A stretch of 64,000 bases of DNA, from positions 2,525,807 through 2,589,806 of the forward strand of contig NC_133537.1 in assembly GCF_048544455.1 (NCBI RefSeq), written 5' to 3'. Below the pieces are notes generated by a model. The model worked only from the letters and a program-made list of their open reading frames with translations, was not told where the DNA came from and ran no database searches. The stretch comes from Silene latifolia. Lineage: Eukaryota > Streptophyta > Magnoliopsida > Caryophyllales > Caryophyllaceae. Position 1 is the stretch's first letter; each line of letters starts with the position of its first letter. The position numbers and the translations under genes were made by a program. Of the stretch, positions 36,901 through 52,000 are shown in pieces.

Positions 36901-39900
36901 GATTTCAGGAGAATTTTGTTAGGGACCACGGAATCCGAAAAACCGTATTATTATACACTTCAATTTCGGCCGTTCGGAAGGTCGTACCGGAATCTGTTTC
37001 TTTTTCTCCCTTTTTTTCAATCATCCGTCTGAGCTCATTTCAGGAATCAACCCGTTCGATTTCAGGAATCAACCTGTTCGATTTCAGCCTCAAATAACGA
37101 GCTTTAACACATTTTTCACGATAATCCGAGTTTCGGCGAATGCCGGTTTTTGGCACACCGGCACCCCCAAATGTCTTCCGTTGGTGCTCAAACTTTGCAT
37201 GGCCGCTTTATCGACTCGAAGAACTGTCTATGTGATTTCCGAAGATTTTGTTAGGGACACGAAATCCGAAAAACCGTGTATTAATCACTTTAATTTTGGC
37301 CGTTCGGAAGGTCGTGTCGGACTGTTTCTTTTTCTCCCCGTTTTCAATCACGCTTCCGAGCTCATTTCAGAAACCCGTTCGATTTCGGGAATCAACCTTG
37401 ATTCGATATCACCTCAAATAACGAGCTTTAACACATTTTCACGATAATCAGGAGTTTGGCGAATGGTTTGGCACACCGGCACCCCCAAATGTCTTCCGTT
37501 GGTGCTCAAACTTTGCATGGCCGCTTTATCTGACCCGAAGAACTTTCTATGTGATTTCCGTAGATTTTTGTTCCAGGACACCGAAATCCCAGAAAAAAGT
37601 GTATTAATCACTTTAATTTTATTACCGTTCGGAAGGTCGTGCGGGACCCTGTTTCTTTTTCTCCCGTTTTTCAATCACGCTTCCGAGCTCATTTCGGGAA
37701 TCAACCTGTTCGATTTCAGCCTTAAATAACGAGCTTTAACACATTTTCACGATAATCAGGAGTTTCGTGAATCTTTGGTTTGTGGCACAGCACCCCCAAA
37801 TGTCTTCCGTTAGTCTTGAAACTTTGCGTGGCCGCTTTATCGACCCGAGAAACTTTCTATGTGATTTCAGGAGAATTTTGTTCCGGGACCCCGAAATCCC
37901 GAAAAACCGTATATTATACACTTCAATTTCGGCCGTTGGAAGGTCGTCAGGACCTGTTTATTTTTCTCCTGTTTTTCAATCACGCGTCGAGCTCATTTCG
38001 GGAATCAACCTTTGTTCGATTTGACCTCAAATAACGAGCTTTAACACACTTTTCACGATAATCCGAGTTTCGGCGAATGCTGGTTTGTGGCACACCGGCA
38101 CCCCCAAATGTCTTCCGTTGGTGCTCAAACTTTGTGTGGCCGCTTTATTTGACCCGAGGAACTTTCTATGAAATTTTCGGAGATTTTTTAGGGACTCGGA
38201 ATCCCGAAAAACCGTGTATTATACACTTCAATTTCGGCCGTTCGGAAGGTCGTCAGGACTGTTTCTTTTTCTCCTGTTTATCAATCACGCTTCCGAGCTC
38301 ATTTCGGGAATCAACTTTGTTCGATTTGACCTCAAATAACGAGCTTTAACACATTTTTCACGATAATTCGAGTTTCGTGAATCTTTGTTTGGCACACCGG
38401 CACCCCAAATGTCTTCCGTTGGTGCTAAAACTTTGCGTGGCCGCTTTATCGACCCGAGGAACTTTCTATATGATTTCGGAGAATTTTTTTAGGGACCAGA
38501 TCCAGAAAAACCGTGTATTATATATACACTTCAATTTCAGCCGTTCGGAAGGTCGTACCGGATCCTGTTTCTTTTTCTCCCTGTTTTTCAATCACGCTTC
38601 CGAGCTCATTTCTGAAATCAACCCGTTCGATTTCAGGAATCAACCTGTTCGATTTCAGCCTTAAATAACGAGCTTTAACACATTTTTCACGATAATCCGA
38701 GTTTCGGCGAATGCTGGTTTGTGGCACACCGGCACCCCCAAATGTCTTACGTTAGTGCTCAAACTTTGCGTGGCCGCTTTATCTGACCCGAGGAACATTC
38801 ATGTGATTTAGGAGAATTTTGTTAGGGACTCGAAATCCGAAAAACCGTGTATTATACACTTCAATTTCGGCCGTTCGGAAGGTCGTACAGGACCTGTTTA
38901 TTTTTCTCCTGTTTTTCAATCACGCGTCGAGCTCATTTCAGAATCAACTTTGTTCGATTTCAGCCTCAAATAACGAGCTTTAACACATATTTCACGATAA
39001 TCCGAGTTTCGGCGAATCTTTGGTTTGTGGCACACTGGCACCCCCAAATGTCTTCCGTTAGTGCTCAAACTTTGCGTGGCCGCTTTATCTGACCCGAGGA
39101 ACTTTCTATGTGATTTCCGGAGAATTTTGTTCCGGGACCCTGGAATCCCGAAAAACCGTGTATTATACACTTCAATTTCAGCCGTTCGGAAGGTCGTACC
39201 TCTGTTTCTTTTTCTCCCTTTTTTTCAATCATCCGTCTGAGCTCATTTCAGGAATCAACCCGTTCGATTTCAGGAATCAACCTGTTCGATTTCAGCCTCA
39301 AATAACGAGCTTTAACACATTTTTCACGATAATCAGTTTCGGCGAATGCGTTTTTTTGCACACCGGCACCCCAAATGTCTTCCGTTGGTGTTCAAACTTT
39401 GCGTGGCCGCTTTATCGACCCGAAGAACTTTCTATGTGATTTCCGTAGATTTTTGTTAGGGACACCGAAATCCAAAACCGTGTATTAATCACTTTAATTT
39501 CGGCCGTTCGGAAGGTCGTGCGGGACCTGTTTCTTTTTCTCCCGTTTTTCAATCACGCTTCCGAGCTCATTTCAGAATCAACCCGTTCGATTTCAGCCTT
39601 AAATAACGAGCTTTAACACATTTTTCACGATAATCAGAGTTTCGGCGAATCTTTGGTTTGTGGCACACCAAGCACCCCCAAATGTCTTCCGTTAGTCTTT
39701 GAAACTTTGCGTGGCCGCTTTATCGACCCGAGAAACTTTCTATGTGATTTAGGAGAATTTTGTTCAGGGGACCCGAAATCCCGAAAAACCGTATATTATA
39801 CACTTCAATTTCGGCCGTTGGAAGGTCGCACAGGACCCTGTTTATTTTTCTCCTGTTTTTCAATCACGCGTCCGAGCTCATTTCAGGAATCAACTGTTCG

Positions 39901-42900
39901 ATTTGACCTCAAATAACGAGCTTTAACACACTTTTCACGATAATCCGAGTTTGGCGAATCTTTGGTTTTGCACACCCAAGCACCCCAAATGTCTTCCGTT
40001 GGTGCTCAAACTTTGTGTGGCCGCTTTAATTGACCCGAGGAACTTTCTATGAAATTTTCGGAGATTTTTTTAGGGACTCGGAATCCGAAAAACCGTGTAT
40101 TATACACTTCAATTTCAGCCGTTCGGAAGGTCGTAAATCAGGACCTGTTTCTTTTTCTCCTGTTTATCAATCACGCTTCCGAGCTCATTTCAGAATCAAC
40201 TTTGTTCGATTTGACCTCAAATAACGAGCTTTAACACATTTTCACGATAATTCGAGTTTTAGCGAATCTTTGGTTTTGTGGCACACCAAGCACCCCCAAA
40301 TGTCTTCCGTTGGTGCTAAAACGTTGCGTGGCCGCTTTATCTGACCCGAGGAACTTTCTATATGATTTAGGAGAATTTTTTAGGGACCGATCGAAAAACC
40401 GTGTATTATACACTTCAATTTCACCGTTCGGAAGGTAAATCAGGATCTGTTTCTTTTTCTCCTGTTTTTCAATCACGCTTCCGAGCTCATTTACGAAATC
40501 AACCCGTTCGATTTCGGGAATCAACCTGTTCGATTTCACCTTAAATAACGAGCTTTAACACATTTTTCACGATAATCCGAGTTTGGCGAATCTTTGGTTT
40601 GTGGCACACGGCACCCCCAAATGTCTTACGTTAGTGCTCAAACTTTGCGTGGCCGCTTTATCTGACCCGAGGAACATTCACGTGATTTCCGGAGAATTTT
40701 GTTAGGGACTCGAAATCCCAAAAACAGTGTATTATACACTTCAATTTGACCGTTCGGAAGGTCGTCAGGACCCTGTTTATTTTTCTCCTGTTTTTCAATC
40801 ACGCGTCCGAGCTCATTTCGGGAATCAACCTGTTCGATTTCAGCCTCAAATAACGAGCTTTAACACATATTTCACGATAATCCGAGTTTCGGCGAATGCT
40901 GGTTTGTGGCACACAGGCACCCCCAAATGTCTTCCGTTAGTGCTCAAACTTTGCGTGGCCGCTTTATCTGACCCGAGGAACTTTCTATGTGATTTAGGAG
41001 AATTTTGTTAGGGACCAGAATCCCGAAAACCGTGTATTATACACTTCAATTTCAACTGTTCGGAAGGTCGTACCAGACCCTGTTTCTTTTTCTCCCTTTT
41101 TTTCAATCATCCGTCCGAGCTCATTTCAGAATCAACCCGTTCGATTTCAGGAATCAACTGTTCGATTTCGACCTCAAATAACGAGCTTTAACACATTTTT
41201 CACGATAATCAGGAGTTTCGGCGAATCGGTTTGGCACACCTGGCACCCCAAATGTCTTCCGTTGGTGTTCAAACTTTGCATGGCCGCTTTATCGACCGAA
41301 GAACTTTCTATGTGATTTCCGTAGATTTTTGTTAGGGACACCGAAATCCGAAAACCGTGTATTAATCACTTTAATTTCAAACCGTTCGGAAGGTCGTGCG
41401 GGACCCTGTTTCTTTTTCTCCCGTTTTTCAATCACGCTTCCGAGCTCATTTCGGGAATCAACCTGTTCGATTTCACCTTAAATAACGAGCTTTAACACAT
41501 TTTTCACGATAATCCGAGTTTGGCGAATCTTTGGTTTCAGGTACACCGGCACCCCCAAATGTCTTCCGTTAGTCTTTGAAACTTTGCGTGGCCGCTTTAT
41601 CGACCGAGAAACTTTCTATGTGATTTCCGGAGAATTTTGTTCAGGGAACCCCGAATCCCGAAAAACCGTGTATTATACACTTCAATTTTCCGTTGGAAGG
41701 TCGTCAGGACCTGTTTATTTTTCTCCTGTTTTTCAATCACGCGTCGAGCTCATTTCAGGAATCAACTGTTCGATTTGACCTCAAATAACGAGCTTTAACA
41801 CACTTTTCACGATAATCCGAGTTTTGGCGAATGTTGGTTTGGCACACCAAGCACCCCCAAATGTCTTCCGTTGGTGCTCAAACTTTGTGTGGCCGCTTTA
41901 TTTGACCCGAGGAACTTTCTATGAAATTTTCGGAGATTTTTTTTAGGGACTCGGAATCCCAAAAACCGTGTATTATACACTTCAATTTCAGCCGTTCGGA
42001 AGGTAAATCAGGACCCTGTTTCTTTTTCTCCCTGTTTATCAATCACGCTTCCGAGCTCATTTCAGGAATCAACCTGTTCGATTTCAGCCTCAAATAACGA
42101 GCTTTAACACATTTTTCACGATAATTCGAGTTTTGAATCTTTGGTTTTGGCACACCAAGCACCCCAAATGTCTTCCGTTGGTGCTAAAACGTTGCGTGGC
42201 CGCTTTATCTGACCCGAGGAACTTTCTATATAATTTAGGAGAATTTTTCCGGGACCGGAATTCAAAACCGTGTATTATACACTTCAATTTACCGTTCGGA
42301 AGGTAAATCTGGGATCTGTTTCTTTTTCTCCTGTTTTTCAATCACGCCGAGCTCATTTCGAGAAATCAACCCGTTCGATTTGGGAATCAACTTTGTTCGA
42401 TTTCAGCCTTAAATAACGAGCTTTAACACATTTTTCACGATAATCCGAGTTTCGGCGAATGCTGGTTTGTGGCACACCGGCACCCCCAAATGTCTTACGT
42501 TAGTGCTCAAACTTTGCGTGGCCGCTTTATCTGACCCGAGGAACATTCATGTGATTTCCGGAGAATTTTGTTCCGGGACTCCGAAATCCCGAAAAACCGT
42601 GTATTATACACTTCAATTTCCGTTCGGAAGGTAAACAGGACCTGTTTAGTTTTCTCCTGTTTTTCAATCACGCGTCTCGAGCTCATTTCAGAATCAACTG
42701 TTCGATTTCGACCTCAAATAACGAGCTTTAACACATTTTTCACGATAATCCGAGTTTCGGCGAATCTTGGTTTGTGGCACACTGGCACCCCCAAATGTCT
42801 TCCGTTAGTGCTCAAACTTTGCGTGGCCGCTTTATCAGACCCGAGGAACTTTCTATGTGATTTCGGAGAATTTTGTTAGGGACCGAAATCCGAAAAACCG

Positions 42901-45900
42901 TGTATTATACACTTCAATTTCGGCCGTTCGGAAGGTCGACAGGACCTGTTTCTTTTTCTCCTGTTTTTCAATCACGCTTCCGAGCTCATTTCAGGAATCA
43001 ACGATTCGATATCGACCTCAAATAACGAGTTTTAACACATTTTTCACGATAATTCGAGTTTCGGCTAATCTTTGGTTTGTGGCACACCGGCACCCCCAAA
43101 TGTCTTCCGTTGGTGCTCAAACTTTGCGTGGCCGCTTTATCGACCCGAGGAACTTTCTATATGATTTAAGGAGAATTTTTTTAGGGACCCGGAATCCCGA
43201 AAAGTCGTGTATTATACACTTCAATTTCGGTAGTTCGGAAGGTCGTCAGGATCCTGTTTCTTTTTCTCCTTTGTTTTTCAATCACGCCCGAGCTCATTTC
43301 AGAATCAACCCGTTCAATTTCAGGAATCAACTGTTCGATTTGACCTTAAATAACGAGCTTTAACACATTTTTCACGATAATCCGAGTTTCGGCGAATGCT
43401 GGTTTGTGGCACACCGGCACCCCCAAATGTCTTACGTTAGTGCTCAAACTTTGCGTGGCCGCTTTATCTGACCCGAGGAACTTTCTATGTGATTTCCGGA
43501 GAATTTTGTTCCGGGACTCCGAAATCCCGAAAAACCGTGTATTATACACTTCAATTTCACCGTTCGGAAGGTCGTACGTACCACTGTTTATTTTTCTCCT
43601 GTTTTTCAATCACGCGTCTCGAGCTCATTTCAGGAATCAACCTGTTCGATTTCGGTCTCAAATAACGAGCTTTAACACACTTTTCACGATAATCCGAGTT
43701 TCTGAATCTTTGGTTTGTGGCACACCTAAGCACCCCCAAATGTCTTCCGTTAGTGCTCAAACTTTGCGTGGCCGCTTTATCTGACCCGAGAAACTTTCTA
43801 TGTGATTTACGGAGAATTTTGTTCCGGGACCCTGAAATCCCGAAAAACCGTGTATTATACACTTCAATTTTGGTAGTTCGGAAGGTCGTCTTTGGACCCC
43901 GTTTCTTTTTCTCCCTGTTTTTCAATCACGCTTCCGAGCTCATTTCAGGAATCAACCCGTTCGATTTCAGGAATCAACCTGTTCGATTTCAGCCTCAAAT
44001 AACGAGTTTTAACACATTTTTCACGATAATCCGAGTTTGGCTAATCTTTGGTTTGTGGCACACCGGCACCCCAAATGTCTTCCGTTGGTGCTCAAACTTT
44101 GCGTGGCCGCTTTATCTGACACGAGGAACTTTCTATATGATTTCCGGAGAATTTTGTTCCGGGACCCTGGAATCCCGAAAAACCGTGTATTATACACTTC
44201 AATTTCAGCCGTTCGGAAGGTCGTACCGTACCCTGTTTATTTTTCTCCCTGTTTTTCAATCACGCGTCTGAGCTCATTTCAGGAATCAACCTGTTCGATT
44301 TCAGTCTCAAATAACGAGCTTTAACACACTTTTCACGATAATCCGAGTTTCGGCGAATCTTTGGTTTTGTGGCACACGGCACCCCCAAATGTCTTCCGTT
44401 AGTGCTCAAACTTTGCGTGGCCGCTTTATCTGACCCGAGGAACTTTCTATGTGATTTCCGGAAAATTTTGTTCAGGGACCCCGAAATCCCGAAAAACCGT
44501 ATATTATACACTTCACTTTCAGCCGTTGGAAGGTCGTACCGGACCCTGTTTATTTTTCTCCCTGTTTTTCAATCACGCGTCTGAGCTCATTTCAGAATCA
44601 ACTTTGTTCGATTTTGACCTCAAATAACGAGCTTTAACACACTTTTCACGATAATCCGAGTTTCGGCGAATGCTGTTTTGTGGCACACCGGCACCCCCAA
44701 ATGTCTTCCGTTAGTGCTCAAACTTTGCGTGGCCGCTTTATCTGACCCGAGGAACTTTCTATGTGATTTACGGAGAATTTTGTTCGGGACCCGAAATCCC
44801 GAAAAACCGTGTATTATACACTTCAATTTCGGCCGTTCGGAAGGTAAACAGGACCTGTTTCTTTTTCTCCTGTTTTTCAATCACGCTTCCGAGCTCATTT
44901 CAGAATCAACTTGATTCGATATCGGCCTCAAATAACGAGTTTTAACACATTTTCACGATAATCCGAGTTTCGGCTAATCTTTGGTTTGTGGCACACCGGC
45001 ACCCCCAAATGTCTTCCGTTGGTGCTCAAACTTTGCGTGGCCGCTTTATCCGACCCAAGGAACTTTCTATATGATTTAAGGAGAATTTTTTAGGGACCGG
45101 AATCCCGAAAAACCGTGTATTATACACTTCAATTTGACCGTTCGGAAGGTCGTACAGGATCCTGTTTCTTTTTCTCCCTGTTTTTCAATCACGCGTCCGA
45201 GCTCATTTCAGAATCAACCCGTTCAATTTCGGGAATCAACTTTGTTCGATTTGACCTTAAATAACGAGCTTTAACACATTTTTCACGATAATCAGAGTTT
45301 CGGCGAATCTTTGGTTTGTGGCACACCGGCACCCCCAAATGTCTTACGTTAGTGCTCAAACTTTGCGTGGCCGCTTTATCTGACCCGAGGAACATTCATG
45401 TGATTTCCGGAGAATTTTGTTAGGGACTCGAAATCCCGAAAAACCGTGTATTATACACTTCAATTTCACCGTTCGGAAAGTCGTACGGACCCCGTTTATT
45501 TTTCTCCTGTTTTTCAATCACGCGTCGAGCTCATTTCAGAATCAACCTGTTCGATTTGACCTCAAATAACGAGCTTTAACACACTTTTCACGATAATCCG
45601 AGTTTCGGCGAATTCTGGTTTGTGGCACACCGGCACCCCCAAATGTCTTCCGTTAGTGCTCAAACTTTGCGTGGCCGCTTTATCTGACCCGAGGAACTTT
45701 CTATGTTATTTACGGAGAATTTTGTTAGGGACCCGAAATCCAAAAAAAAGTGTATTATATACACTTCAATTTGACCGTTCGGAAGGTCGTACGGAAACTG
45801 TTTCTTTTTCTCCTGTTTATCAATCACGCTTAGGGCTCATTTCAGGAATCAACCTGTTCGATTTCAGCCTCAAATAACGAGCTTTAACACATTTTCACGA

Positions 45901-46059
45901 TAATTCGAGTTTTCGAATCTTTGGTTTGTGGCTCACCTAAGCACCCCAAATGTCTTCCGTTGGTGCTAAAACTTTGCGTGGCCGCTTTATCTGACCCGAG
46001 GAACTTTCTATATGATTTCCGGAGAATTTTTTTCTAGGACCCCGGAATCCCGAAAAACC

Positions 46060-49000
46060 ATGTATTTATACACTTCAATTTCAGCCGTTCGAAAGGTCGT
46101 ACCGGATCACCCTGTTTTTCAATCACGCTTCCGAGCTCATTTCAGGAATTAACCCGTTCGATTTCAGGAATCAACCAATTCGATTTCAGCCTTAAATAAC
46201 GTGGTTTAACACATTTTTCACGATGATCCGAGTTTCGGCGAATGCTGGTTTGTGGCACACCGGCACCCCCAAATGTCTTCCGTTAGTGCTTAAACTTTGC
46301 GTGGCCGCTTTATCTGACCCGAGGAACTTTCTATTTGATTTCCGAAGAATTTTGTTCCGGGACCCCGAAATCCCGAAAAACCGTGTATTATATACACTTC
46401 AATTTCAGCCGTTCCGAAGGTCGTACCGGACCCTGTTTCTTTTTCTCCATGTTTTTCAATCATCCGTCTGAGCTCATTTCAGAAATCAACCTGTTCGATT
46501 TCAAGAATGAACCTGTTCGATTTCAGCATCAAATAACGAGCTTTAACACATTTTTCACGATAATCCGAGTTTCGGCGAATGCTGGTTTGTTGCACACCGG
46601 CACCCCCAAATGTCTTCCGTTAGTACTCAAACTTTGCGTGGCCGCTTTATCTGACCCGAGGAACTTACTATGTAATTTTGTTCCGGGACCCGGAATCCCG
46701 AAAAACCGTGTATTATACACTTCAATTTCAGAACCGTTCGGAAGGTCGTACCGGACCTGTTTATTTTTCACCTGTTTTTCAATCACGCGTCGAGCTCATT
46801 TCGGGAATCAACTTTGTTCGATTTGACCTCAAATAACGAGCTTTAACACACTTTTCACGATAATCCGAGTTTCGGCGAATGTTGGTTTGTGGCACACCAG
46901 CACCCCCAAATGTCTTCCGTTAGTGCTCAAACTTTGCGTGGCCGCTTTATCTGACCGGAGGAACTTTCTATGTGATTTCAGGAGAATTTTGTTCCGGACC
47001 CCGAAATCCCGAAAAACCGTGTATTATACACTTCAATTTTGGCCGTTCGGAAGGTCGTCGGGACTCGTTTCTTTTTCTCCTGTTTTTCAATCACGCTTCC
47101 GAGCTCTTTTCAGAATCAACCCGTTCGATTTTGGGAATCAACCTGTTCGATTTTGACCTCAAATAACGAGTTTTAACACATTTTCACGATAATCAGGAGT
47201 TTGGCTAATCTTTGGTTTGTGGCACACCGGCACCCCAAATGTCTTCCGTTGGTGCTCAAACTTTGCGTGGCCGCTTTATCGACCCGAGGAACTTTCTATA
47301 TGATTTAGGAGAATTTTGTTAGGGACCCGGAATCCGAAAAACCGTGTATTATACACTTCAATTTGTTAGTTCGGAAGGTCGTACCTCTGTTTCTTTTTCT
47401 CCTTTTTTCAATCATCCGTCGAGCTCATTTCAGGAATCAACCCGTTCGATTTCAGGAATCAACTTTGTTCGATTTCGGCCTCAAATAACGAGCTTTAATA
47501 CATTTTTCACGATAATCCGAGTTTCGGCGAATCCGGTTTTGTACACCGACACCCCAAATGTCTTCCGTTGGTGCTCAAACTTTGCATGGCCGCTTTATCG
47601 ACCGAAGAACTCTCTATGTGATTTCCGAAGATTTTGTTAAAGGGACACCGAAATCGAAAAACCGTGTATTAATCACTTTAATTTGACCGTTCGGAAGGTC
47701 GTGTCGGACCACTGTTTCTTTTTCTCCCGTTTTTCAATCACGCTTCCGAGCTCATTTCAGGAATCAACCCGTTCGATTTCAGGAATCAACCCGTTCGATT
47801 CACCTTAAATAACGAGCTTTAACACATTTTTCACGATAATCCAGGAGTTTGCGAATCTTTGGATTTGGCACACCGGCACCCCCAAATGTCTTCCGTTAGT
47901 GCTCAAACTTTGCGTGGCCGCTTTATCTGACCCGAGGAACTTTCTATGTGATTTCCGGAGAATTTTGTTCAGGGACCCCGAAATCCCGAAAAACCGTATA
48001 TTATACACTTCAATTTCAGCCGTTGGAAAGTCGTACCGGACCCTGTTTATTTTTCTCCCTGTTTTTCAATCACGCGTCTGAGCTCATTTCAGGAATCAAC
48101 CTGTTCGATTTCAGCCTCAAATAACAAGCTTTAACACACTTTTCACGATAATCCGAGTTTCGGCGAATGCTGGTTTGTGGCACACCGGCACCCCCAAATG
48201 TCTTCCGTTGGTGCTCAAACTTTGTGTGGCCGCTTTATTTGACCCGAGGAACTTTCTATGAAATTTTCGGAGATTTTTTTTCCAGGACTCCGGAATCCCG
48301 AAAAACCGTGTATTATACACTTCAATTTTGAGCCGTTCGGAAGGTAAATGTAGGACCTGTTTCTTTTTCTCCTGTTTATCAATCACGCTTCCGAGCTCAT
48401 TTCGGGAATCAACTTTGTTCGATTTCAGCCTCAAATAACGAGTTTTAACACATTTTTCACGATAATTCGAGTTTGGCGAATCTTTGGTTTGTGGCTCACC
48501 AAGCACCCCAAATGTCTTCCGTTGGTGCTAAAACTTTGCGTGGCCGCTTTATCTGACCCGAGGAACTTTCTATATGATTTCAGGAGAATTTTGTTCCAGG
48601 ACCCCGGAATCCCGAAAAACCATGTATTATACACTTCAATTTGTAGTTCGAAAAGTCGTAAATAGGATCACCCTGTTTTTCAATCACGCCGAGCTCATTT
48701 CAGGAATTAACCCGTTCGATTTCAGGATTCAACCGATTCGATTTCAGCCTTAAATAACGAGGTTTAACACATTTTTAACGATAATCCGAGTTTCGGCGAA
48801 TGCTGGTTTGTGGCACACCGGCACCCCCAAATGTCTTCCGTTAGTGCTTAAACTTTGCGTGGCCGCTTTATCTGACCCGAGGAACTTTCTATTTGATTTC
48901 CGAAGAATTTTGTTCCGGGACCCCGAAATCCCGAAAAACCGTGTATTATATACACTTCAATTTCAGCCGTTCCGAAGGTCGTACCGGACCCTGTTTCTTT

Positions 49001-52000
49001 TTCTCCATCTGTTTTTCAATCATCCGTCTGAGCTCATTTCAAGAATCAACCTATTCGATTTCAGGAATGAAACATTCGATTCGACATCAAATAACGAGCT
49101 ATAACACATTTTTCACGATAATCCGAGTTTCGGCGAATGCTGGTTTGTTGCACACCGGCACCCCCAAATGTCTTCCGTTAGTGCTCAAACTTTGCGTGGC
49201 CGCTTTATCTGACCCGAGGAACTTACTATGTAATTTTGTTCCGGGACCCCGGAATCCCGAAAAACCGTGTATTATACACTTCAATTCAGCCGTTCGGAAG
49301 GTCGTACCGGACCCTGTTTATTTTTCTCCCTGTTTTTCAATCACGCGTCTGAGCTCATTTCAGGAATCAACCTGTTCGATTTCAGCCTCAAATAACGAGC
49401 TTTAACACACTTTTCACGATAATCCGAGTTTCGGCGAATACTGGTTTGTGGCACACCGCCACCCCCAAATGTCTTCCGTTAGTGCTCAAACTTTGCGTGG
49501 CCGCTTTATCTGACCCGAGGAACTTTCTATATGATTTCTGGAGAATTTTGTTCCGGGACCCCGAAATCCCGAAAAACCGTGTATTATACACTTCAATTTC
49601 AGCCGTTCGGAAGGTCGTCTGGGACTCGTTTCTTTTTCTCCTGTTTTTCAATCACGCTTCGAGCTCTTTTCGGAATCAACCCGTTTGATTTCAGGAATCA
49701 ACTTTGTTCGATTTGACCTCAAATAACGAGTTTTAACACATTTTCACGATAATCGAGTTTGGCTAATCTTGGTTTTGGCACACCGGCACCCTCAAATGTC
49801 TTCCGTTGGTGCTCAAACTTTGCGTGGCCTCTTTATCTGACCCGAGGAACTTTCTATATGATTTTAGGAGAATTTTGTTAGGGACGGAATCCCGAAAAAC
49901 CGTGTATTATACACTTCAATTTCGGTAGTTCGGAAGGTCGTACCTCTGTTTCTTTTTCTCCCTTTTTTTCAATCATCCGTCTGAGCTCATTTGGGAATCA
50001 ACCCGTTCGATTTCAGGAATCAACTTTGTTCGATTTTGACCTCAAATAACGAGCTTTAACACATTTTTCACGATAATCAGGAGTTTGGCGAATCGGTTTT
50101 AGGCACACCGGCACCCCAAATGTCTTCCGTTGGTGCTCAAAATTTGCGTGGCCGCTTTATCGACCGAAGAACTCTCTATGTGATTTCGAAGATTTTTGTT
50201 CGAAACACCGAAATCCGAAAAACCGTGTATTAATCACTTTAATTTGTAGTTCGGAAGGTCGTGTCGGACCTGTTTCTTTTTCTCCCGTTTTTCAATCACG
50301 CTTCCGAGCTCATTTCAGGAATCAACCCGTTCGATTTCAGGAATCAACCCGTTCGATTTCAACCTTAAATAACGAGCTTTAACACATTTTTCACGATAAT
50401 CAGGAGTTTGGCGAATCTTTGGTTTGTGGCACACGGCACCCCCAAATGTCTTCCGTTAGTGCTCAAACTTTGCGTGGCCGCTTTATCAGACCCGAGGAAC
50501 TTTCTATGTGATTTCCGGAGAATTTTGTTCCGGGACCACGAAATCCCGAAAAACCGTGTATTATACACTTCAATTTCGGCCGTTGGAAAGTCGTAAATCA
50601 GGACCTGTTTATTTTTCTCCTGTTTTTCAATCACGCGTCGAGCTCATTTCGAGAATCAACTGTTCGATTTGACCTCAAATAACGAGCTTTAACACACTTT
50701 TCACGATAATCAGAGTTTCGGCGAATCTTTGGTTTGTGGCACACCGGCACCCCAAATGTCTTCCGTTGGTGCTCAAACTTTGTGTGGCCGCTTTATTTGA
50801 CCCGAGGAACTTTCTATGAAATTTTCGAGATTTTTTAGGGACTCAGGAATCCCAGAAAAAATCGTGTATTATACACTTCAATTTCGGCCGTTCGGAAGGT
50901 AAATCAGGACCCTTTTTTTTCTCCTGTTTATCAATCACGCTTCGAGCTCATTTCAGGAATCAACTTTGTTCGATTTGACCTCAAATAACGACTTTAACAC
51001 ATTTTCACGATAATTCGAGTTTCGTGAATCTTTGGTTTGTGGCTCACCTCAAGCACCCCAAATGTCTTCCGTTGGTGCTAAAACTTTGCGTGGCCGCTTT
51101 ATCTGACCCAACGAACTTTCTATATGATTTAGGAGAATTTTTTTCTAGGACCGGAATCCGAAAAACCATGTATTATACACTTCAATTTCCGTTCGAAAGG
51201 TCGTGCAGGATCACCCATTTTTCAATCACGCTTCGAGCTCATTTCGGGGAATTAACCCGTTCGATTTCGGGAATCAACTTGATTCGATTTGACCTTAAAT
51301 AACGAGGTTTAACACATTTTTCACGATAATCGAGTTTGGCGAATCTTTGGTTTGTACACCGGCACCCCCAAATGTCTTCCGTTAGTGCTTAAACTTTGCG
51401 TGGCGCTTTATCGACAGAGGAACTTTCTATTTGATTTCGAAGAATTTTGTTAGGGACCGAAATCCCGAAAAACCGTGTATTATATACACTTCAATTTTCC
51501 CGTTCGAAGGTCGTGCGGACCCTGTTTCTTTTTCTCCTGTTTTTCAATCATCCGTCGAGCTCATTTCGAAATCAACCTGTTCGATTTCAGGGAATGAACT
51601 GTTCGATTTGACATCAAATAACGAGCTTTAACACATTTTTCACGATAATCAGAGTTTTGCAAATCTTTGGTTTGTTGCACACCGCAGCACCCCCAAATGT
51701 CGTCCGTTAGTACTCAAACTTTGCGTGGCCGCTTTATCTGACCCGAGGAACTTACTATGTAATTTTGTTCGGGTCCCGGAATCCCAGAAAAACCAGTGTA
51801 TTATACACTTCAATTTGGCCGTTCGGAAGGTAAATCAGGACCCTGTTTATTTTTCACCCTGTTTTTCAATCACGCGTCGAGCTCATTTCGAGGAATCAAC
51901 CTGTTCGATTTGACCTCAAATAACGACTTTAACACACTTTTCACGATAATCCGAGTTTCGGCGAATCTTTTGGTTTGTGGCACACCAGCCCCCAAATGTC